DNA from: an uncultured Eubacteriales bacterium
GTDB lineage: Bacteria; Bacillota; Clostridia; Christensenellales; Borkfalkiaceae
Length of the DNA: 35,824 nucleotides
Reading direction: 5' to 3'
Assembly: GCA_900540805.1 (NCBI GenBank)
Contig: UQHL01000027.1
Span: 1-35,824 of the forward strand
Part shown: one piece after another, positions 32,889 to 35,824 of the stretch
Layout of the letters: the number at the start of each line of letters is the position of its first letter
How positions within the stretch are numbered: the stretch's first letter is position 1
Notes under the pieces: generated by a model
Seen by the model: the letters and a program-made list of their open reading frames with translations, nothing else
Databases searched by the model: none
What the model was told of the DNA's origin: nothing
Made by a program: the position numbers and the translations under genes

Positions 32889-33299
32889 TTATTTTTTAGT
32901 ATTTTTTACAGTAGTAAAAGCATTAGAGCTTGAAGTAACAGGCTCTTCTTTTTGATAATCGACAATCATTTTTAGTTGTTTTTCTGCTAAAACTTTATAG
33001 CCCTCTTTGAGAAAACGGAACTGTTCAATCAGTTTTTTTTCTCTTGCCGATAACCCGTCGAATGTATTTTCGGCGGGTTTTTCTCTTGGTTGTTGTTTTG
33101 CGATAGTGGGGGCTTCGATTAAATAATCGACTGAGACATTAAAGTATTGAGCTATTTTTATGAGGGTATTCATACCCGGTTCTCTTGTTCCGTTTTCCCA
33201 AGAAGCAATAGAAGATTGAGAAAATCCTATCTCCTGCGCAAATTTTGCTTGGGAGAGATCATCGCCTTCTCTCAAAATTTTTAACCTTGTTCCAAACAT
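32889..33299 (-). CDS. XRE-family (CI-like) repressor
   Basis: The 136-residue protein begins with a classic XRE helix-turn-helix (residues 4-60): LSQAKFAQEIGFSQSSIASWENG, then MNTLIKIAQYFNVSVDYLI. The C-terminal part is charged and helical and probably dimerises; no peptidase S24 domain is present, so it is not a LexA-type self-cleaving repressor. A strong ribosome site (GGAGGTG) precedes the ATG. It is divergent from the cargo genes, with an AT-rich control region and a large dyad between them, the usual layout for a repressor controlling an element's early promoter and its own. Confidence 0.9.
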   Translation of the reverse strand: MFGTRLKILREGDDLSQAKFAQEIGFSQSSIASWENGTREPGMNTLIKIAQYFNVSVDYLIEAPTIAKQQPREKPAENTFDGLSAREKKLIEQFRFLKEGYKVLAEKQLKMIVDYQKEEPVTSSSNAFTTVKNTKK

Positions 33300-33372
33300 T
33301 TTTCACCTCCGACTTTAATGATACCTTAAAAAATAATCATAGTACAGTTAGAAATAAAAAAAAATAAAAAAA

Positions 33373-33410
33373 ATCACAAATAGTACTTGACAAAGTGTAG
33401 TATTTGTGAT
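33373..33410 (+). promoter_or_regulatory. Operator dyad overlapping the -35 box of the element's rightward promoter
   Basis: ATCACAAATA-g-TAC (33373-33386) is mirrored by GTA-g-TATTTGTGAT (33397-33410), a perfect inverted repeat apart from the matching g positions, around a 10-base centre. The centre contains TTGACA (33387-33392), so a bound repressor would cover the -35 box. The divergent XRE protein is the obvious candidate. Confidence 0.75.
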
Positions 33411-33418
33411 AGTATTAT
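33387..33418 (+). promoter_or_regulatory. Rightward promoter of the element cargo genes
   Basis: A consensus -35 TTGACA (33387-33392) is followed after 17 bases by TAGTAT (33410-33415), or after 20 bases by TATTAT (33413-33418). The leader to the first gene is about 150 bases and is purine-rich. Confidence 0.6.
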
Positions 33419-33571
33419 CGCAAACAGTAATTATCACTATAAGTAATATAATCTTATAAAAAGCTGTCATGATAGGGCAGGCGAAGCGAAAGCGGTCGAG
33501 GTCGAAAGATAGCCCACGCAGAGGGAAACGAAGCGTAGAGGACAAAAGAGAGGTCGGAGGAGGTCGCAAGC

Positions 33572-33805
33572 ATGAGCGAGAAACTGAAAGTAAAGACGTA
33601 TTGTATCAATCGAGGGCAGCCGACGCAGTATTACGGATTGAAAACCGCGAAAGAAAACACGGTGCTGCATAGCGCGCCGAATCATTGGAAAACGGAGCGG
33701 GGCGCGTATGGCTGGGCGAAAAAGAACGGGTACGAGGTGCCGAAGTCGGCGGAAAAAGCGTCGAAGGCAAAAGCGAAAGGAAAACCGGCGAAAAAGAGGA
33801 AATAA
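33572..33805 (+). CDS. Small basic protein of the mobile element, unknown function
   Basis: The 77-residue product is strongly basic. Residues about 1-55 look like a small folded domain with Tyr and Trp (YCINRG, YYGL, YGWAKKNGY). The last 22 residues are a Lys/Ala tail (KASKAKAKGKPAKKRK) like histone H1-type or nucleic-acid-binding tails. A GGAGGAGG ribosome site lies 8 bases upstream. It is the first gene after the repressor-controlled promoter. I do not recognise the family; a DNA- or RNA-binding role is only suggested by charge. Confidence 0.6.
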   Translation: MSEKLKVKTYCINRGQPTQYYGLKTAKENTVLHSAPNHWKTERGAYGWAKKNGYEVPKSAEKASKAKAKGKPAKKRK

Positions 33806-33875
33806 AAAGCAGGTCGAAACGGCGAAGAGCCGAGGCGATAAACAACAAAAATTAATTCGTGGAGGAATTAGGAAA

Positions 33876-34406
33876 ATGGAAGGAATCTGGGTGGTATTAT
33901 CGAAAGCCGCGGTGATAACGTGGCTGATTGTGCTTGTAAGCGGATCCATTTTGGCAATCGTGATCGGAATTGTAGAATACCGTGACCTGAAAAAAGGGGA
34001 ATCAGCCGCGGGGGAAGATTTTGAAGTAACGGCAACGGATCGGGGAATCATAACGGAATGTGAAAAATCCAACTGCTGCGCGGCGGTGACGGGGATTCTG
34101 GAATCGGAGCGGGAGAAAGAGCAGCTGCGGAAAAAATACGACGAGTTGAAGGAGAGATACAAAAACTTGCAAGCGGCGTATGAAGGCCAAAGGGACGATT
34201 TCGAGGATTTGGAAAAGGATTACCGAGCGCTAGATGAATCGAATAATAAACTGATTTCGGAGCATGAGGAACTAAAAAAGGAAAACGAAGCGCATTGGCG
34301 GCAGTTAACGCAGATCATGAGAAGCAATCCTGAGGTATTCGAACAGTTTAGCGGCGAGGACGAATCAGAGCAGGAGCTGATAGACAACGGCTATGTAGTA
34401 AAATAG
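33876..34406 (+). CDS. Membrane-anchored coiled-coil protein of the mobile element
   Basis: The 176-residue product has one N-terminal transmembrane helix (about residues 8-34), a short linker with the Cys pair NCC near 67-68, then a long charged helix (about 75-150) with heptad-like Leu/Tyr spacing that should form a coiled coil, and an acidic tail. I chose ATG 33876 because GGAGGAATTAGG precedes it; upstream in-frame codons overlap the previous gene. The plan (one helix plus cytoplasmic or external coiled coil) resembles phage Rz/spanin-like or conjugation-accessory proteins, but I cannot name a family. Confidence 0.65.
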   Translation: MEGIWVVLSKAAVITWLIVLVSGSILAIVIGIVEYRDLKKGESAAGEDFEVTATDRGIITECEKSNCCAAVTGILESEREKEQLRKKYDELKERYKNLQAAYEGQRDDFEDLEKDYRALDESNNKLISEHEELKKENEAHWRQLTQIMRSNPEVFEQFSGEDESEQELIDNGYVVK

Positions 34407-34419
34407 CGAGGTGTAAAAA

Positions 34420-34755
34420 ATGCCGAAAGAAAAAGCAAAGTCGGAAAAAACGTTGAAAGGGAGCAGTCGGATAAAGCAAGTAGGAGATACGCATTGGGTG
34501 CTGCACCAACAAAACGATGTACGGAAATACAAGGGCTTTAAGAGTAAAGGAGAGGCGGAGAGCTTCGCAGCGACAAATCCGGTAGAAAAGGGCGTGAAGA
34601 TCACGGCAACGAAAGCGAAGCGGGAAGGGGTGAAAAAGAAAACGAAAACGCCGCCGGCAGAGAAAAGCCCGAAACCGAGCAGCGGTGCGAGGAAAGCCAA
34701 GAGCGGGAAAGTGGTGTCGTTCAACGCGGGGAGGGCGAAGTATGGGAAGAAATAG
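34420..34755 (+). CDS. Small basic protein with Lys-rich tail, unknown function
   Basis: The 111-residue product has a short central domain (HWVLHQQNDVRKYKGFKSKGEAESFA, about residues 25-50, in two parts) that vaguely recalls DUF2188-type beta-alpha modules. A long Lys/Pro/Ala-rich C-terminal tail follows. Like the protein at 33572 it combines a small head with a basic tail, so the two may be related accessory nucleic-acid-binding proteins. The ribosome site is AGCGAGGTG. Its end overlaps the next gene by 14 bases. Confidence 0.6.
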   Translation: MPKEKAKSEKTLKGSSRIKQVGDTHWVLHQQNDVRKYKGFKSKGEAESFAATNPVEKGVKITATKAKREGVKKKTKTPPAEKSPKPSSGARKAKSGKVVSFNAGRAKYGKK

Positions 34756-35002
34756 CCGCCGGGATAAAACAGAAATCTTGCGAGATCGGTTGCAGTTGGA
34801 GGACACGCGGCTTTTGTTTCAGATAGAAGAAGCAGCAGAGCTTATCGAAGGCATGAGCGCGGGGCAGATATACAGTCCGTCGGGAGCGCAAGCGGTGCAG
34901 AGATTAGACGCGCTGACGCAGGCGGAGGAGAGGCTGTCGGAGGCGATCAGATGTCTGGAACAGGCAATCGAGCCAGAGGGGAAAGCGCGGGCGGCAAATT
35001 AA
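34742..35002 (+). CDS. Small helical protein of the mobile element, unknown function
   Basis: The 86-residue product has a basic N-terminus followed by two predicted amphipathic helices (about 12-38 and 50-78) rich in Glu, Leu and Ala. No motif is recognised. I chose ATG 34742 because GGGGAGGGCGAAG precedes it; it overlaps the end of the previous gene by 14 bases, suggesting coupled translation. It may be a small subunit or regulatory protein. Confidence 0.55.
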   Translation: MGRNSRRDKTEILRDRLQLEDTRLLFQIEEAAELIEGMSAGQIYSPSGAQAVQRLDALTQAEERLSEAIRCLEQAIEPEGKARAAN

Positions 35003-35040
35003 ACCAGCTTATACAAAAACTTCCTTATCATATTATCGGC

Positions 35041-35143
35041 ATAGCGGGCGCCGCAAGTCCCGCCCCAAGTGAAGGATACACTGAAAACCAGCAGTAGAGA
35101 GCTACGGCTACCGTATCGCGGGCGCGTGAGTCCCGCCCCAAAG
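35041..35143 (+). repeat. Two copies of a GC-rich hairpin motif in the gap before the last gene
   Basis: Copies at 35041-35069 and 35115-35143 share GCGGGCGC, a variable 3-4 bases, and AGTCCCGCCCCAA. Each can fold with GCGGG pairing to CCCGC. The 275-base gap (35003-35277) also contains a GGGCT / AGCCC pair and a CCCGG / CCGGG-like pair near the right end, but no open frame I would call. Confidence 0.6.
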
Positions 35144-35277
35144 GGCTGACAAGTAAAGAAAAAGCCCTCTTAATCTTCCACGAAGGCGGGGCGAAGTTTC
35201 CTCCTCGTCCTGCCGGGAGGAAGGAAAGAAGAAAAACAGTAAAAAACCCGGAAACGGGAAAAAGGAGAAAGAATAAA

Positions 35278-35824
35278 ATGGCGGTAAAAAAGACAGGCGA
35301 AAGCAAAGTGAAGAAGGTAGTCGGAGGGATCGCGTGTGCATTGGCGCTGATCCTTGTAGGCGGGGTGTGCGGTGGCTTGTTGCAGCACCATTATAATTGG
35401 GGCGCAGAAGAAAAACCCCCGGTAGAGGATTCGACAGGCGGAGAAGAAAAGCCGGAGGATTCGACGGGCGGAGGCGAAGTGAGCACGGAAGCGGGTGTGA
35501 GCCACGGGATCCGCCTTGCGGCGGTGAAACTTGCCTCGAGCGAGTATGAGGCATACGGAGTGAGTGCACAGGCGGAAAGTGCGTACACGCTGACGGCAAC
35601 GATCACGCCATCGGACGCGGCAAATAAAGCGGTGGATTGGACGATTGCGTTCAAAAACGCAAGCTCGGAATGGGCGAGCGGAAAGACGGTAACAGAGTAT
35701 GCGACGGTAACGCCGAGCGCGGACGGAGCATTGACGGCGGTAGTGGAGAACGTGGCGGCGTTCGGTGAGCAGATCGTAGTGAAAGCGACGTCGCGGGATA
35801 ATGCAGAAGCGTATGCGACGTGTA
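35278..35824 (+). CDS. Surface protein with Ig-like domain, partial at the window edge
   Basis: The open frame runs off the right end after about 182 codons. The product starts with a basic tip and a hydrophobic segment (about residues 15-36) that acts as a signal anchor. A repeat-rich linker follows in which EDSTGG occurs twice, then an extracellular region whose TATITPSDAANKAVDWTI stretch resembles bacterial Ig-like (Big_2) domains of surface proteins. The ribosome site AAAGGAGAAAG precedes the ATG. It could be a minor structural or adhesion protein of the element. Confidence 0.6.
   Translation, partial: MAVKKTGESKVKKVVGGIACALALILVGGVCGGLLQHHYNWGAEEKPPVEDSTGGEEKPEDSTGGGEVSTEAGVSHGIRLAAVKLASSEYEAYGVSAQAESAYTLTATITPSDAANKAVDWTIAFKNASSEWASGKTVTEYATVTPSADGALTAVVENVAAFGEQIVVKATSRDNAEAYATC

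Noticed and set aside
33469..33672. 67-codon Arg/Lys-rich frame at the start of the cargo region
   Set aside because: It overlaps the better-supported gene at 33572 in another frame, has no ribosome site and is almost all charged residues.
1..35824. CRISPR arrays, rRNA genes and insertion-sequence transposases
   Set aside because: No regularly spaced repeats, rRNA core motifs or DDE/Y1 transposase frames were seen.

Overview
The window looks like a piece of a Firmicutes (Clostridia-type) chromosome, probably a fermentative gut anaerobe. The reasons are the murB / PHP / whiA / dnaE / pfkA order, Gram-positive style Shine-Dalgarno sequences, BspA-type leucine-rich-repeat lipoproteins, and many oxygen-sensitive iron-sulfur enzymes. 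Species cannot be assigned from sequence reading alone. Almost every chromosomal gene is on the + strand.

Layout. (1) 1-11600: a housekeeping block with a solute-binding protein, murB, a PHP-domain phosphoesterase, whiA, an LRR lipoprotein, dnaE, pfkA and a 1-phosphofructokinase-type PfkB kinase. (2) 11600-19235: a candidate structured RNA, a small Cys-rich protein, a GNAT enzyme, an ABC transporter pair of the MacB/FtsX type, a DUF308-like membrane protein, and a second LRR lipoprotein with collagen-like and tandem repeats, closed by a terminator. (3) 19283-31053: the most interesting part, an apparent single operon with one good promoter (19420-19448) and one strong terminator (31006-31053). 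It encodes an LDH-fold dehydrogenase with a malate-type specificity residue, class II fumarase, HdrB-HdrC-HdrA, an MvhD/FloxD-like protein, three Flox/Asr-like electron-input subunits including an FAD/NAD(P)H module, and a FrdB-FrdA pair with no recognisable membrane anchor, followed by a small PQ-loop membrane protein. (4) 31156-35824: tRNA-Ser(CGA) and the left end of an integrated mobile element (tyrosine integrase and XRE repressor on the - strand, then small + strand cargo genes). The element runs off the right edge of the window.

How region 3 may work. The enzymes line up as oxaloacetate -> malate -> fumarate -> succinate. The electron-transfer genes suggest a soluble complex in which NAD(P)H enters at the AsrB/FloxA-like subunit, passes through iron-sulfur proteins to the HdrA flavin, and is split between a low-potential carrier (probably ferredoxin) and fumarate via HdrBC and FrdAB. 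The families are recognised from motifs. Their assembly into an electron-bifurcating fumarate reductase is inference from gene order.
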